DNA of 54,432 nucleotides from an uncultured Prevotellaceae bacterium (lineage in GTDB: Bacteria > Bacteroidota > Bacteroidia > Bacteroidales > Bacteroidaceae), in contig CAMVUB010000013.1 of assembly GCA_947170495.1 (NCBI GenBank), positions 1 to 54,432 on the forward strand. The letters are read 5' to 3'. A program made the position numbers and the translations under genes. Below the pieces are notes generated by a model. That model was not told where the DNA came from. It searched no databases and worked only from the letters and a program-made list of their open reading frames with translations. This document shows, in pieces, positions 18,637-27,614 of the stretch. Numbering within the stretch: position 1 is the first letter of the stretch; every line of letters starts with the position of its first letter.

Positions 18637-20193
18637 ATGCTTGCAAAGACCTATTCCGCCAGTGTCAATGGAATTCTTGCCATCCCCGTGACCATCGAGG
18701 TGAATGTTGTGCCCGCTTCCAGCGAGGCATCAGAACATAAAATCATCGTAGGGCTCCCCGACAGTAGCGTCAAGGAAAGTTTCAGTCGCATCGAGGCAGC
18801 CCTCACCAACATAGGCCTCAAGATGCCGAAGGAGAACATCACCGTCAACCTCGCCCCCGGCGACATCCGCAAGGAGGGCACCGGCTTCGACCTCCCCATC
18901 GCTATGGGTATCCTGATGGCCAATGCCATCGTCACCTCCAACAATGCCGACCACTTCATGCTCGTCGGCGAGCTCAGCCTCGATGGCAGCCTGCAACCCA
19001 TCCGCGGGGCGCTGCCCATCGCCATCAAAGCCCGCGAGATGGGCTACGAAGGCCTTATCGTGCCTGAGCAGAACGTCCATGAAGCCGCCGTCGTGAACCG
19101 GCTCAAAGTCTATGGCGCCAGCAGCATACAACAAGTCATCAAGTTCCTCAACGGTTTGTCAGACAAACTGCAGCCCACCGTCATTGACACCCGCGCCGAG
19201 TTCTTCGCCCACCACGAAGAACTCCACCTCGACTTCGCCGACGTCAAGGGACAGGAGAATGTGAAGCGCGCCTTCGAGGTGGCAGCAGCCGGCGGGCATA
19301 ACCTGATTATGGTAGGTCCTCCGGGGGCCGGCAAGAGCATGATGGCTCGACGCTTGCCCAGCATACTGCCACCGCTATCACTAGCCGAGAGTTTGGAGAC
19401 AACACAGATACACAGCGTGGCCGGCAAGCTCAAGGGCGGCACAGGCCTCATCACCGAACGCCCCTTCCAGGCACCACATCACACCGTCTCGCAGGTAGCC
19501 CTTGTGGGAGGCGGTGCTAACCCCATGCCTGGCGAGATCTCGCTGGCACACAATGGTGTCCTCTTCCTCGACGAGTTACCGGAGTTCCCGCGTGCGGCTC
19601 TCGAGGTGCTACGCCAGCCGCTCGAAGATCGCAAGATCACCGTATCGCGCGCCAAGTACAGCATCGAATATCCTTGTAACTTCATGTTTGTGGCCTCCAT
19701 GAACCCCTGTCCCTGCGGCTACTACAACCACCCCACGAAACCCTGCCAGTGCACCCCCGGACAGATACATAAATACATGAACAAGATCAGCGGTCCCCTT
19801 CTCGACCGCATCGACATACAGATTGAAATTACACCACTCTCATTCAACGACCTCAGCCGCACGGAACCTGGCGAGCACTCCTCAGTCATTAGGGAACGTG
19901 TCATCGCAGCCCGTAAGATCCAGGAGGAGCGCTACCGCGCCTACCCGGGCATCCACTGCAATGCTCAGATGACATCGGCCCTCATGCGCCAGTATGCCAC
20001 TCCTGCCCCACAGGACATGGCCATGCTCCGCGAGGTCATCAACCGCCTTCAGCTCTCCGCCCGTGCCTACGACCGTATCCTCCGTCTCGCTCGCACCATC
20101 GCCGACCTCGAAGGTTCCCCCGACATCCAAACCCATCACCTCTCTGAGGCCGTCAGCTACCGCAACCTCGACCGCGAAACGTGGGGAGAGTGA
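18637..20193 (+). CDS. yifB: YifB family Mg chelatase-like AAA+ ATPase (ComM-like)
   Basis: The 518-residue protein has an N-terminal Lon-protease-like fold region (about 20-160), then an MCM/Mg-chelatase-type AAA+ core. Walker A is GPPGAGKSMMARRLPS (about 225-240) and Walker B is GVLFLDELPEF. A Cys-rich insert (NPCPCGYYNHPTKPCQC) and a C-terminal Mg-chelatase helical domain follow. Homologue ComM is a branch-migration helicase in natural transformation, so a role in homologous recombination is inferred. The last 43 bp are repeated exactly 3300 bp downstream at 23451-23493 with five mismatches. Confidence 0.94.
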   Translation: MLAKTYSASVNGILAIPVTIEVNVVPASSEASEHKIIVGLPDSSVKESFSRIEAALTNIGLKMPKENITVNLAPGDIRKEGTGFDLPIAMGILMANAIVTSNNADHFMLVGELSLDGSLQPIRGALPIAIKAREMGYEGLIVPEQNVHEAAVVNRLKVYGASSIQQVIKFLNGLSDKLQPTVIDTRAEFFAHHEELHLDFADVKGQENVKRAFEVAAAGGHNLIMVGPPGAGKSMMARRLPSILPPLSLAESLETTQIHSVAGKLKGGTGLITERPFQAPHHTVSQVALVGGGANPMPGEISLAHNGVLFLDELPEFPRAALEVLRQPLEDRKITVSRAKYSIEYPCNFMFVASMNPCPCGYYNHPTKPCQCTPGQIHKYMNKISGPLLDRIDIQIEITPLSFNDLSRTEPGEHSSVIRERVIAARKIQEERYRAYPGIHCNAQMTSALMRQYATPAPQDMAMLREVINRLQLSARAYDRILRLARTIADLEGSPDIQTHHLSEAVSYRNLDRETWGE

Positions 20194-20197
20194 CAAT

Positions 20198-20232
20198 AAA
20201 CGGTAAATGATAAATCGTCAGATGGTGAATAG
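20198..20232. repeat. Tandem phrase repeat (GGTAAATGATAAATCGTC type)
   Basis: Short words AAACGGTAAATG, ATAAATCGTC and AGATGGTGAATAG belong to the TAAATCG family seen at 14554 and 44361. It lies in the 79-bp gap before the double-SGNH gene. Confidence 0.45.
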
Positions 20233-20272
20233 ACAAACGGAAATTAAATAACTCAACCAATAAGTTACAACT

Positions 20273-23245
20273 ATGAAAAAGGCCTTAATTACACTGATGT
20301 TGCTCATCTGCGGCATCGTTTTATCATGGGCCGACGGTCCATTCCGCACAGCACGCTATGACGGTTTCAAGGTGTTGTCTCCCAAGGCGGGCAGCATCCT
20401 GATGATCGGTAACAGCATTACCGATATGCATATCTGGCAGGAGGTGTTCCGTGATGCCAACGGCAACTACCTTCCCATCTGCAACCGCGGCAATTCGGGT
20501 TCCTACTCTACGGAGCAGAGCGAGAACATTGAGAGCTACATTGCCAACGGACCTTCCAAAGTGTTCCTGATGATTGGCACAAACGACATCGCTACCAGTG
20601 GCGGCCTCAACTTCACTCCCGAGCAGGTGCTCAGCTATGTCAAGAGCATGGTGAATCGCATCCACCGGCGTTCGCCAAGCACACACATCTACCTGTACCC
20701 GATTCTGAACAACAACACCGGCAATCGTGTGCGGGCAACGTGGCTGCACTACAACGAGATCCTGAAGGACTACATCAACACGTCGAACGATGCCCTCCTC
20801 ACCTTCGTAGATATCTACGACGCACTGCAGAATCTGGCTAACGGCGGTGCCTGGAGCAATGACAACCTCCACCCCAATGCCGCTGCCTATAAGATATGGT
20901 GTCATGCCATCCTACCCTATTTGGGCGAAAATGTCACCAGCGTGTACGATGATGTCAACGGAGACCTCACCACCGTTCAGCGTCAGGACGGTCTCACCAG
21001 TATGCACGGAGGACGTGCCACCATGTTCTCGGTGATGCCCATCAGCAACGACGACATCATGATATTCGGCGATGGCGAAATCAAGACAGCCGAATGGTGG
21101 GAACTGCTGGGTAACCCCAACGTCAAGAACCGCGGCACGGGCTGGAACAACGGCGGAAACATCGCTACTACAAGCAAGGAAGTGGATGCCACATGGGCTG
21201 CAACAGGTGCCGACAAGTCTGGTTGTCCGGGAGCCATCTTTGTTTACACCGGAACCAGCGATGTCACTGGCTCTACCGAGATGGCGACAGTGCAGTCAGA
21301 CTACACAGCACTCATCACCAAACTGAAGACGAAAGCCCCGACAGCCAAGATCTATGTGATGGCCATCCATCCCCGCTACAACAATGCCTCTCTGAATACA
21401 GGCCGCATCACCACCTTCAACAACTGGTTAAAAAACACGCTCGCTGCCGGCGACGCGAATGTCAAGTTTGTAGATACCTACACCCCGTTGCTCAATGGTG
21501 ATAATGCGAATGCCGCTTACGTCAACAGCAACCAATACCTCCTCGGAAAAGGCAGTGTCGTCTTTGCCAATGCGATGGCTGCCGCCTACAATGCCGATTT
21601 TGACACCAACCAGCTGGTTCCCGTATCCGTTGAGACAGGCAACACCAACTATGCCATGTCCACGCGCCGCAACACCATCGGAACAGCCATCACGGATGGT
21701 CGCGACATTGTGGCAGGAACGAACGTCGGCGACTACACTGAAGCTGGCGTCAGCGCCTTCAGGACTGCCGAGGACGCCGCATTCAACGTGCTGGCCCAGC
21801 AGACCATCATCGATGAGGAGATGACGAATGCCGTCAATGCATTGCGGGCGGGTCTCGAGGTGATTGCTCCCACAAGTGCTAACACAGCAGGCAAGTACTT
21901 CCGCCTCTATACTCCCAACCGCGGTTCCCGCTATCTGACGAACAACGGCAGCGGCACCACCATGTCCGGCCTGCCACTAACTGCCTTCGACAGTCAGGTA
22001 TGGCAGCTGGAAGGTCGCAACGATGGCTCTTTCGACATCAAGAGCGTCTATGACGGTTCATACATGGCCATGACCTCGCCCATTTCCACGACAAAGGCTA
22101 AACCCGCCAGCGGATGGTCGTTTGTCGAGAGCAACACCCCTGGGCTATTTATTATCAAAAGCGGCACGAACCAGCTCAATCAGCAGAACAATACCCCCTA
22201 CAACATTCTGAACTGGGGCAACGGCAGCAATCTGAGTGATGACGGCTGTAAGTACAAGATTGTCGAGGTAGATGCCTCAGAATTCGAACACCTGCATGTG
22301 CAGGACGGCAAGTACTACACCATAGCAGGCTTTGTCATTAACCACTCCACACAAACCACCCACTATGTAATGTACGACGGCACCACCCGTTTCATGAGCA
22401 CAGGCGAGCCCACCGACAATGATGGTATCTGGAAAGCCGTCAAGGTGGATGGCGGCTGGAAGTTCCAGTCTGCCAAGGATGACAGTCAGTACTTGACTTA
22501 CGACGGAACAGACAACACAGGTGCCGTCTATACCATCGAGTCGGGCGTTGCCGACGGGTGCGTTTCCATGAAAATCAATGGCGTATGGTCGGCCTCATCA
22601 GAGAAGGGTGACATGGGCGGCGCCTACAAGTCGTCAAGCCAACGCGTTCAGAATTCATATTCCTGGTCAACCGACTGGATCTTCACAGAGACTGAGCCCG
22701 TCTATGTCAAGGACGGCCAGTTATATACCATCGCGGGATATGTTGCCCGCAATGGCGGTACCACCAACTACGTTTACTACGACGGTACAACCCGTTCGAT
22801 GAGCACAACCGCTCCTACCGAAAGCGACGGCGGCTGGAAGGCTGTGAAGGTGGATGGTGGCTGGAAGTTTGAATCCGCCAAGGCAGAAGGCCGTTACCTG
22901 ACATACGAGGGTGTGGATGCCACGGGGGCCATTTATACCATCGAGCCCGGTGTTGCCGCCGGTTGTCTGTCCATGCGCATCAATGGTGTGTGGTCAGCAT
23001 CTTCCGAGAATGGTGATATGGGCGGTATCTACAAGGCATCCGGCGGCAAGGTTCAAGCCGATGCCTACAATTGGGCAACCGACTGGAAGATTACGGAATA
23101 TGATTTTATCGAAACAGGTGTGACTCGCATCCCAGAAGCCCCCAAAAATGCACAGCCTATCTACCACTTGAGCGGTGTACGCGTCAACAAGATAGACAAG
23201 GGTGGCATCTACATTCAGGGCAACAATAAGATTGTAGCCAAATAA
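20273..23245 (+). CDS. Large secreted protein with two SGNH-hydrolase domains and tandem C-terminal repeats
   Basis: The 990-residue protein has a signal peptide (to about residue 20). The first SGNH/GDSL esterase domain (about 35-225) keeps its catalytic blocks: GNSITD, IGTND and NDNLHPN. The second (about 255-450) has the same fold signature but reads FGDGEIK for the serine block and YTGTSD for the Asn block, with no D-x-x-H, so it looks inactive. A helical linker, a beta-rich region (about 540-665) and two tandem repeats of about 130 residues (KDGKYYTIAGF and KDGQLYTIAGY) follow. The tail IYHLSGVRVNKIDKGGIYI resembles Bacteroidales C-terminal sorting tails. The likely substrate is ester groups on host or plant glycans. 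It may lie on an inserted segment (see the yifB stub). Confidence 0.85.
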   Translation: MKKALITLMLLICGIVLSWADGPFRTARYDGFKVLSPKAGSILMIGNSITDMHIWQEVFRDANGNYLPICNRGNSGSYSTEQSENIESYIANGPSKVFLMIGTNDIATSGGLNFTPEQVLSYVKSMVNRIHRRSPSTHIYLYPILNNNTGNRVRATWLHYNEILKDYINTSNDALLTFVDIYDALQNLANGGAWSNDNLHPNAAAYKIWCHAILPYLGENVTSVYDDVNGDLTTVQRQDGLTSMHGGRATMFSVMPISNDDIMIFGDGEIKTAEWWELLGNPNVKNRGTGWNNGGNIATTSKEVDATWAATGADKSGCPGAIFVYTGTSDVTGSTEMATVQSDYTALITKLKTKAPTAKIYVMAIHPRYNNASLNTGRITTFNNWLKNTLAAGDANVKFVDTYTPLLNGDNANAAYVNSNQYLLGKGSVVFANAMAAAYNADFDTNQLVPVSVETGNTNYAMSTRRNTIGTAITDGRDIVAGTNVGDYTEAGVSAFRTAEDAAFNVLAQQTIIDEEMTNAVNALRAGLEVIAPTSANTAGKYFRLYTPNRGSRYLTNNGSGTTMSGLPLTAFDSQVWQLEGRNDGSFDIKSVYDGSYMAMTSPISTTKAKPASGWSFVESNTPGLFIIKSGTNQLNQQNNTPYNILNWGNGSNLSDDGCKYKIVEVDASEFEHLHVQDGKYYTIAGFVINHSTQTTHYVMYDGTTRFMSTGEPTDNDGIWKAVKVDGGWKFQSAKDDSQYLTYDGTDNTGAVYTIESGVADGCVSMKINGVWSASSEKGDMGGAYKSSSQRVQNSYSWSTDWIFTETEPVYVKDGQLYTIAGYVARNGGTTNYVYYDGTTRSMSTTAPTESDGGWKAVKVDGGWKFESAKAEGRYLTYEGVDATGAIYTIEPGVAAGCLSMRINGVWSASSENGDMGGIYKASGGKVQADAYNWATDWKITEYDFIETGVTRIPEAPKNAQPIYHLSGVRVNKIDKGGIYIQGNNKIVAK

Positions 23246-23314
23246 GCAGAGGCCACAAATAGCTGATATACCAGCGGAAGCCCACTAATAAAAGATAATC
23301 ATGTAATAGGTATC

Positions 23315-23533
23315 ATGCATGGTGGCAAAATGGTTAAAGAACTCATGGATTTAGGATTCTTAAGTGAAGAGGATAAAAGGCTATATATTTTAAAAGATAA
23401 CGATATAAGAACATGGGTGAAGGATGGCGCATACTTTCTGGAGAGCAAGCTGTCGGCTACCGCAACCTCGACCGAGAATCCTGGGGAGAGTGAACGCGAC
23501 AGATATTCCCACAATATACGAAACAAAACATAG
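23315..23533 (+). CDS. Small AT-rich ORF of doubtful status
   Basis: This 72-codon frame starts at ATG 23315 in DNA clearly richer in A and T than its surroundings. The first 45 residues (MVKELMDLGFLSEEDKRLYI and onward) look like an ordinary helical protein and resemble no family I can name. The last third is an out-of-frame reading of the yifB 3'-end copy. It is more likely the remnant of a gene cut by recombination than an intact gene. Confidence 0.25.
   Translation: MHGGKMVKELMDLGFLSEEDKRLYILKDNDIRTWVKDGAYFLESKLSATATSTENPGESERDRYSHNIRNKT
23451..23493 (+). pseudogene. Stub of a second yifB 3' end
   Basis: 38 of 43 bases match the true yifB end at 20151-20193. In the yifB frame the stub encodes GYRNLDRESWGE and a stop, against SYRNLDRETWGE in the intact gene. 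Similarity stops within a few bases upstream. The changes are synonymous or conservative, as expected for the end of a divergent yifB allele rather than a recent copy. Confidence 0.7.
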
Positions 23534-23537
23534 TTAT

Positions 23538-24284
23538 ATGAAAAAGACACTTTTGATGGCCGTAGCCGCTATGATGGCTACGATGCAAGTGGCAGCACAG
23601 TCCGACTCGGTGCAACCCTACCTGAGTTTAGAGCAGATGCCCAAGCTGATTAAGATTATTCCTGCGCCGCCGGCTTTCGAAAGCCCTGAGTTTGCCAATG
23701 ATGTGGTGCGCTTCGGTTGGGGCAGGCAGCAGCGCCAGGACAGCATCCGCGTGGCACAGGCCATCGCTGATGCGGAATGGAACGACTTCGTCAAAATCTT
23801 CCGCCAGTGGAAGGATGCCTTAGGATTGGAGATCACCCCGACGGGCACGCCCGAGATCTTCAAGCTGTTGCAGACAAGCCTTGCCACCACCGACCCGATG
23901 CGCATAGAGCCCAAGGCTTTCTACAAGCGCCAGCGCCCCTTCGAGCGTTTCAACGATGCAATGCCGTCCCACGAAGAGAATGCGTTGCTAGGCGATGGCA
24001 GCTACCCCAGCGGCCACAGCCTGCGAGGATGGACAATCTCGCTGATTCTGGCACAAGTGGCTCCTGCACGTGCCAACGAGATTTTCAGCCGCGGGTGGGA
24101 CTACGGCAACAGCCGCGTCATCGTGGGTGCCCACTGGCAGAGCGATGTGGATGCCAGTCGCACAGCCGCTAGCATCGGCTATTGCGCCCTGCAAAACAGC
24201 GAGGCTTTTATGGCGCAGATGAAGAGGGCACAGGCTGAGTACCAGAGGCTGACACAGCACGCCACGCCTCAGCGCGGGCATTGA
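23538..24284 (+). CDS. Class A non-specific acid phosphatase (PAP2 superfamily)
   Basis: The 248-residue protein has a signal peptide ending about MQVAAQ and is probably periplasmic. All three PAP2 motifs are present in order: KRQRPFERF (KX6RP), PSGHSLRGW and SRVIVGAHWQSDVD (SRX5HX3D). This family removes phosphate from many organic phosphomonoesters. The ATG at 23538 is chosen because it opens the signal peptide. Its last 77 bases overlap the 3' end of the opposing DUF3089 gene, so there is no room for a terminator between them. Confidence 0.9.
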   Translation: MKKTLLMAVAAMMATMQVAAQSDSVQPYLSLEQMPKLIKIIPAPPAFESPEFANDVVRFGWGRQQRQDSIRVAQAIADAEWNDFVKIFRQWKDALGLEITPTGTPEIFKLLQTSLATTDPMRIEPKAFYKRQRPFERFNDAMPSHEENALLGDGSYPSGHSLRGWTISLILAQVAPARANEIFSRGWDYGNSRVIVGAHWQSDVDASRTAASIGYCALQNSEAFMAQMKRAQAEYQRLTQHATPQRGH

Positions 24285-25239
24285 TATTCTGTTGCAGGCA
24301 CTCGCTGTAGAGCCACGGCTCGCAGCTGTGGATATCGCCCACGTTGATGAAGTTCTTATAGGGAGGATATTCCGAACCGCTGTAGCCGCTGACCACCAGG
24401 ACGTGGTATTCGGGTGAGAGTGCAACGGTGATGCTGTCGTGGAGCGTGGCGGGTGTCGCGTCGGTGCGCCAGTTCACAGGGTTGATGCCCATGCAGGTGG
24501 CCGCAATGACGGGTTGTATGTACTTCACGTCCTTCACGGTGTTATAGCAGATGGTGACACCCGTATCCGTAGCACCTTGTGCAGCCTTGATGTGCTTGCA
24601 TTGCACGGTGTCCTCAGGCGTAACCTTATAGCCCAGCACATAGGCACCTGCCAGCTGACGGTAGGTCTCGTCACTCATGTGCCTGAGCAGTTCCACCACT
24701 GCCATACCGCCCTGACTGAAGCCCGCGATGATGAGCGGACGGGTGGCATCGCGCTGCGCGAGGAAATGGTCGAAAGCTGTGCACACATCATCCATCGCAA
24801 GGCGACAACGTTCACGAATCGTGTCCTCGTTGAGCGTCAAGAACGCCTCGATGGTCGCATGGCGGTAGAAGGGCGCGTAGAAGCGATTGCCAGGAGACAT
24901 ATATGCTGCCACGCCGCTGATCTCACGCCCCATACGCTCGCGGTGCTGCGGGCGCCACACATCGGCATAGTGAAACGTGGCAGCACGACCATCCACGATG
25001 GTGTCGTAGTCCGCCTCCCATGTAGAAACGACGTAAAATACATCGGCCCCTGTGCCCGCCGAATCACCGTCCACACAGTACCACATCGTCGTGTCAGCAT
25101 AGTCCGGTGCGTGCGGGATGAGTAAAGCCTGTTCGCAGCGACTGGCACAGCCACCATTCACCTTCAGTAACACTACGGCCGCCGCGAGGATAACCACTAC
25201 AGCAATGAGCAGCCAGGTCTTTTTGTTTGTTTGTTTCAT
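24208..25239 (-). CDS. DUF3089 family alpha/beta hydrolase
   Basis: The 343-residue protein has an N-terminal membrane anchor or signal (LLIAVVVILAAAVVLLKV). The hydrolase-fold nucleophile elbow GFSQGG (about residue 174) is present, with a likely catalytic His near the C-terminus (NVGDIHSCEPW). DUF3089 proteins are lipase/esterase-like with no fixed substrate known to me. It is the last gene of a five-gene minus-strand operon starting at divIC, 14 bp after the DUF4369 gene. The final 25 or so residues are Ala/Ser/Pro-rich and are encoded antisense to the acid phosphatase end. Confidence 0.85.
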   Translation of the reverse strand: MKQTNKKTWLLIAVVVILAAAVVLLKVNGGCASRCEQALLIPHAPDYADTTMWYCVDGDSAGTGADVFYVVSTWEADYDTIVDGRAATFHYADVWRPQHRERMGREISGVAAYMSPGNRFYAPFYRHATIEAFLTLNEDTIRERCRLAMDDVCTAFDHFLAQRDATRPLIIAGFSQGGMAVVELLRHMSDETYRQLAGAYVLGYKVTPEDTVQCKHIKAAQGATDTGVTICYNTVKDVKYIQPVIAATCMGINPVNWRTDATPATLHDSITVALSPEYHVLVVSGYSGSEYPPYKNFINVGDIHSCEPWLYSECLQQNINARAEAWRAVSASGTQPVPSSSAP

Positions 25240-25253
25240 GATGGCGGGGGATT

Positions 25254-25973
25254 TTATTCACTCATTTTCTCCATGTTCTCATGAGCGATGCGAAGGTATT
25301 CCTGCACATAGGCATCGTTGAGGAACTGGGGTGAGGCGAGGGTGACGAGCTCCTCGATTTGCGGGGTGAGCATGGGCGGCAGGCTGGAGGTGACGACCAT
25401 GAAGATGCCGGGCGCCAGGACGTTGTCCATATTGTCCTTGATGAAACGCGCCACGAGCTCGTTCTCCTGGGCATTCAGCACGGCAGCCTCCTGGCTTAGC
25501 TGGCGCAGGATGTCGTCGTGGTCATAGCCGTCGAGAATCATGCGACTCTCGCGGCGCGGGAGTGCGGCAATCTGCTCATCGAGCAATGTCTTGCGGCGGA
25601 TGAAAGCGAAAAGCGTGTCGTTGAGTGCAGAACCTTCCACTTTATTTTCATTCTCGTCGAGTGTCATCGTTAGCGGTGTCTCACGCTCCAGCACAAAGGG
25701 CATCACGCTCTGCTCATCCAGAAAGAGGAAGACCATGCAGGTGGTGTCCTGCTCCGGGCCGCTGAAGGCAAACTTTCCGTGTGTCACGCTGGCTGAGTCG
25801 ATGGCCTGCAGGTCGCCGTCGCGATAAACGCGCAGGTATAGCGTGCGGCCTTCCAGCTCGGGGATGGAGCTGGTGCCCTGAATATCGATATGCGGTTTGC
25901 ATCCCGTCAGCGCAAAAGCCACGACAAGGAACAGGATGTGGAGAAAGAATGTCTGTATGCTGTATTGCTTCAT
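25254..25973 (-). CDS. DUF4369 lipoprotein
   Basis: The 239-residue protein has a lipoprotein signal ending FALTGCKPHID. The DUF4369 domain (about 28-125; LEGRTLYLRVYRDGDLQAID and GKFAFSG) is followed by a helical region. DUF4369 usually precedes a thioredoxin fold in Bacteroidetes AhpC/TSA-type proteins, but here no CxxC or thioredoxin domain follows. It may therefore bind rather than reduce its partner. It lies 11 bp after plsC and 14 bp before the DUF3089 gene. Confidence 0.8.
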   Translation of the reverse strand: MKQYSIQTFFLHILFLVVAFALTGCKPHIDIQGTSSIPELEGRTLYLRVYRDGDLQAIDSASVTHGKFAFSGPEQDTTCMVFLFLDEQSVMPFVLERETPLTMTLDENENKVEGSALNDTLFAFIRRKTLLDEQIAALPRRESRMILDGYDHDDILRQLSQEAAVLNAQENELVARFIKDNMDNVLAPGIFMVVTSSLPPMLTPQIEELVTLASPQFLNDAYVQEYLRIAHENMEKMSE

Positions 25974-25984
25974 ATCATTGTACT

Positions 25985-26773
25985 TTAATCCTCGGGATTG
26001 TAAGTGCCCTCTTCAGGTTCGATGGGCTTGGTCTTAAGACTGCCGTTGATAATGTCATACGCCTGCTGCATCATGACGCGCTCCGTCTCGGTGTTCTGTG
26101 CAGCGTCCTCTGAGGGCGCGGGCGGCGTGATGGCGGGGTGAATGGTCATCGTCAGTGGGTGCCAGTTAACCAGGTTGACATAGCCCTTGCTGCGCGGCAG
26201 CACCTCGAAGGAACCGTTGATGGTAATGGGCAACAGGGGCAGCTGCAGCTCCGTAGCCAGCTGGAAGGCGCCACGCTTGAACTTGCGCAGGCGGCCGTCC
26301 CATGTGCGGGCGCCCTCGGGAAACACCACCAGCGACACGCTGCCCTGCAGCACCTGCCGTGCACGGTCGTGGGTTTCTTTCATCTTTCGGGGACCACCCT
26401 TCTGATCCACGAAGATAAAGCCGGCACTCTCGCAGGCTTTGCCGATGAACGGCATCCGGCGCAGTTCCGACTTCAGCATCCATTTGAACGGGCGGTTCAG
26501 GAAGCCATAGACGAGGAAGATGTCGAAGGCACCCTGATGGTTGGGAATGAAGATATAGCTCTGCTGCGGGTCCATGTGCTCGCGCCCTTCTACCTTCACG
26601 GGCAGGAAGAGCAAACGTATCATAGCCTGCGACCACAGCTTGCCGGGATAGTAGCTCCAGAACGCAGCATTTCCCACGCGGCAGCCCACGATGGTGGCAA
26701 GTGCCGTCAGCAACGTCAGCAGCAACAGCAGCGGCGAAATGAGAATCTGGTAGGCGTAATATAAAACCTTCAT
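25985..26773 (-). CDS. plsC: 1-acyl-sn-glycerol-3-phosphate acyltransferase (PlsC family)
   Basis: The 262-residue membrane-associated enzyme adds the second acyl chain in phosphatidic acid synthesis. It has an N-terminal hydrophobic segment (ISPLLLLLTLLTALATIVG). The acyltransferase motif NHQGAFD has the NHX4D pattern, and the second motif is VVFPEGARTWDG. The acidic, Pro-rich C-terminus lies outside the catalytic fold. Its place between a division gene and two lipoproteins suggests an envelope-growth operon. Confidence 0.92.
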   Translation of the reverse strand: MKVLYYAYQILISPLLLLLTLLTALATIVGCRVGNAAFWSYYPGKLWSQAMIRLLFLPVKVEGREHMDPQQSYIFIPNHQGAFDIFLVYGFLNRPFKWMLKSELRRMPFIGKACESAGFIFVDQKGGPRKMKETHDRARQVLQGSVSLVVFPEGARTWDGRLRKFKRGAFQLATELQLPLLPITINGSFEVLPRSKGYVNLVNWHPLTMTIHPAITPPAPSEDAAQNTETERVMMQQAYDIINGSLKTKPIEPEEGTYNPED

Positions 26774-26790
26774 GTCTTTTGCGTGATGTG

Positions 26791-27180
26791 TTAAATATTG
26801 GCTTTCCCTCCACCCTCTTCTTTCTTCAACTCAGCAGGGATGCGGAAAGCGGTATAGAGTTCCAGAATACAGGCTACGGTGAGGCACACGACCCACTCGT
26901 TCCTAATGGCAAAGCCGAAGCGCCCCACCTGCATGATCATGCAACAGGCGGTGCACAGCAGGGCTATGCCACCGAGGATTTGCTGGCGGCGCAGGCGTCG
27001 GAGCACGAAGTTCTTGCCCTCATAGCGCTGCAGCATCTGCAGCGGCACGAAGACGAGTGCGCCTATGGTGAACACCACCGTCCCCCACAACGGCAGCAGC
27101 ATGAAGCCCGCCGCGCCGATGAGCATCAGCACAGCTGCTATCTGCTGCAGCAAGAGTTGTGTTTTCGTCAGCTCATTCAT
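26791..27180 (-). CDS. Small membrane protein of unknown function
   Basis: The 129-residue protein has four predicted membrane segments at about 9-30, 33-50, 72-90 and 95-112. No catalytic motif is visible. It overlaps the divIC stop by 8 bp, so translational coupling is likely. I chose the ATG at 27180; an adjacent ATG at 27183 is equally possible. I do not recognise the family. Confidence 0.7.
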   Translation of the reverse strand: MNELTKTQLLLQQIAAVLMLIGAAGFMLLPLWGTVVFTIGALVFVPLQMLQRYEGKNFVLRRLRRQQILGGIALLCTACCMIMQVGRFGFAIRNEWVVCLTVACILELYTAFRIPAELKKEEGGGKANI

Positions 27181-27475
27181 CATAGGAGAAAACATACAAA
27201 TCTTCGTTGGCGCGCTTCATGAGATAGCGTTCACGCGCCATGCGCTCCACAGCCTTTGGATTGTTCTCCAGCGCGTTAAGCTGCTCGGTCTCAGCGTCGT
27301 ACTCGGCCTGGTACTTGTCAATCTCACGCTTCAGGTTACCGATTTCCACCTGTCGCTGGTAGCGAACATAGAGGCTGTTCTCATCGAGCACGCCGATGAT
27401 CAGCAGGAAGATGAAGATGGCGACCCAGTACTTGTAGCGTCGCACATAGTTCCAATAGGTTAAAAACTTGCTCAT
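27173..27475 (-). CDS. DivIC/FtsB-type septum formation initiator protein
   Basis: The 100-residue bitopic protein has a short cytoplasmic start, one membrane helix (YWVAIFIFLLIIGVL, about 16-30) and a periplasmic coiled coil (about 38-80). It ends with the family stretch AVERMARERYLMKRANEDLYVF. In the divisome such proteins pair with FtsL and FtsQ. It is the first gene of the operon running to 24208. Confidence 0.9.
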   Translation of the reverse strand: MSKFLTYWNYVRRYKYWVAIFIFLLIIGVLDENSLYVRYQRQVEIGNLKREIDKYQAEYDAETEQLNALENNPKAVERMARERYLMKRANEDLYVFSYDE

Positions 27476-27503
27476 TATTCCTTATTTTCTTTCATTCTCG
27501 CCG

Positions 27504-27511
27504 CGAAGATA
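27504..27511 (-). promoter_or_regulatory. Promoter -7 box of the divIC operon
   Basis: Minus-strand TATCTTCG is one base off TAnnTTTG, 28 bp before the divIC ATG. It is divergent from dnaX. Confidence 0.45.
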
Positions 27512-27586
27512 AGCAAAAGTTTAGAGTTGGTGATTGAAATGTTGAAAGTTTTTTTCGTTCGACGTCGTTTTTTCAATCTTTTTATG

Positions 27587-27594
27587 TAATTTTG
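27587..27594 (+). promoter_or_regulatory. Promoter -7 box of dnaX
   Basis: TAATTTTG (TAnnTTTG) ends 20 bp before the dnaX ATG. Confidence 0.6.
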
Positions 27595-27614
27595 CCCGCA
27601 AAACCGAGAATAAT

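Noticed and set aside
23100..23245. Type IX secretion C-terminal domain on the double-SGNH protein
   Set aside because: Only a short YHLSGVRVNK-GGIYI tail is visible; it lacks the full beta-sandwich length of a clear sorting domain, so it is noted only as resembling one.
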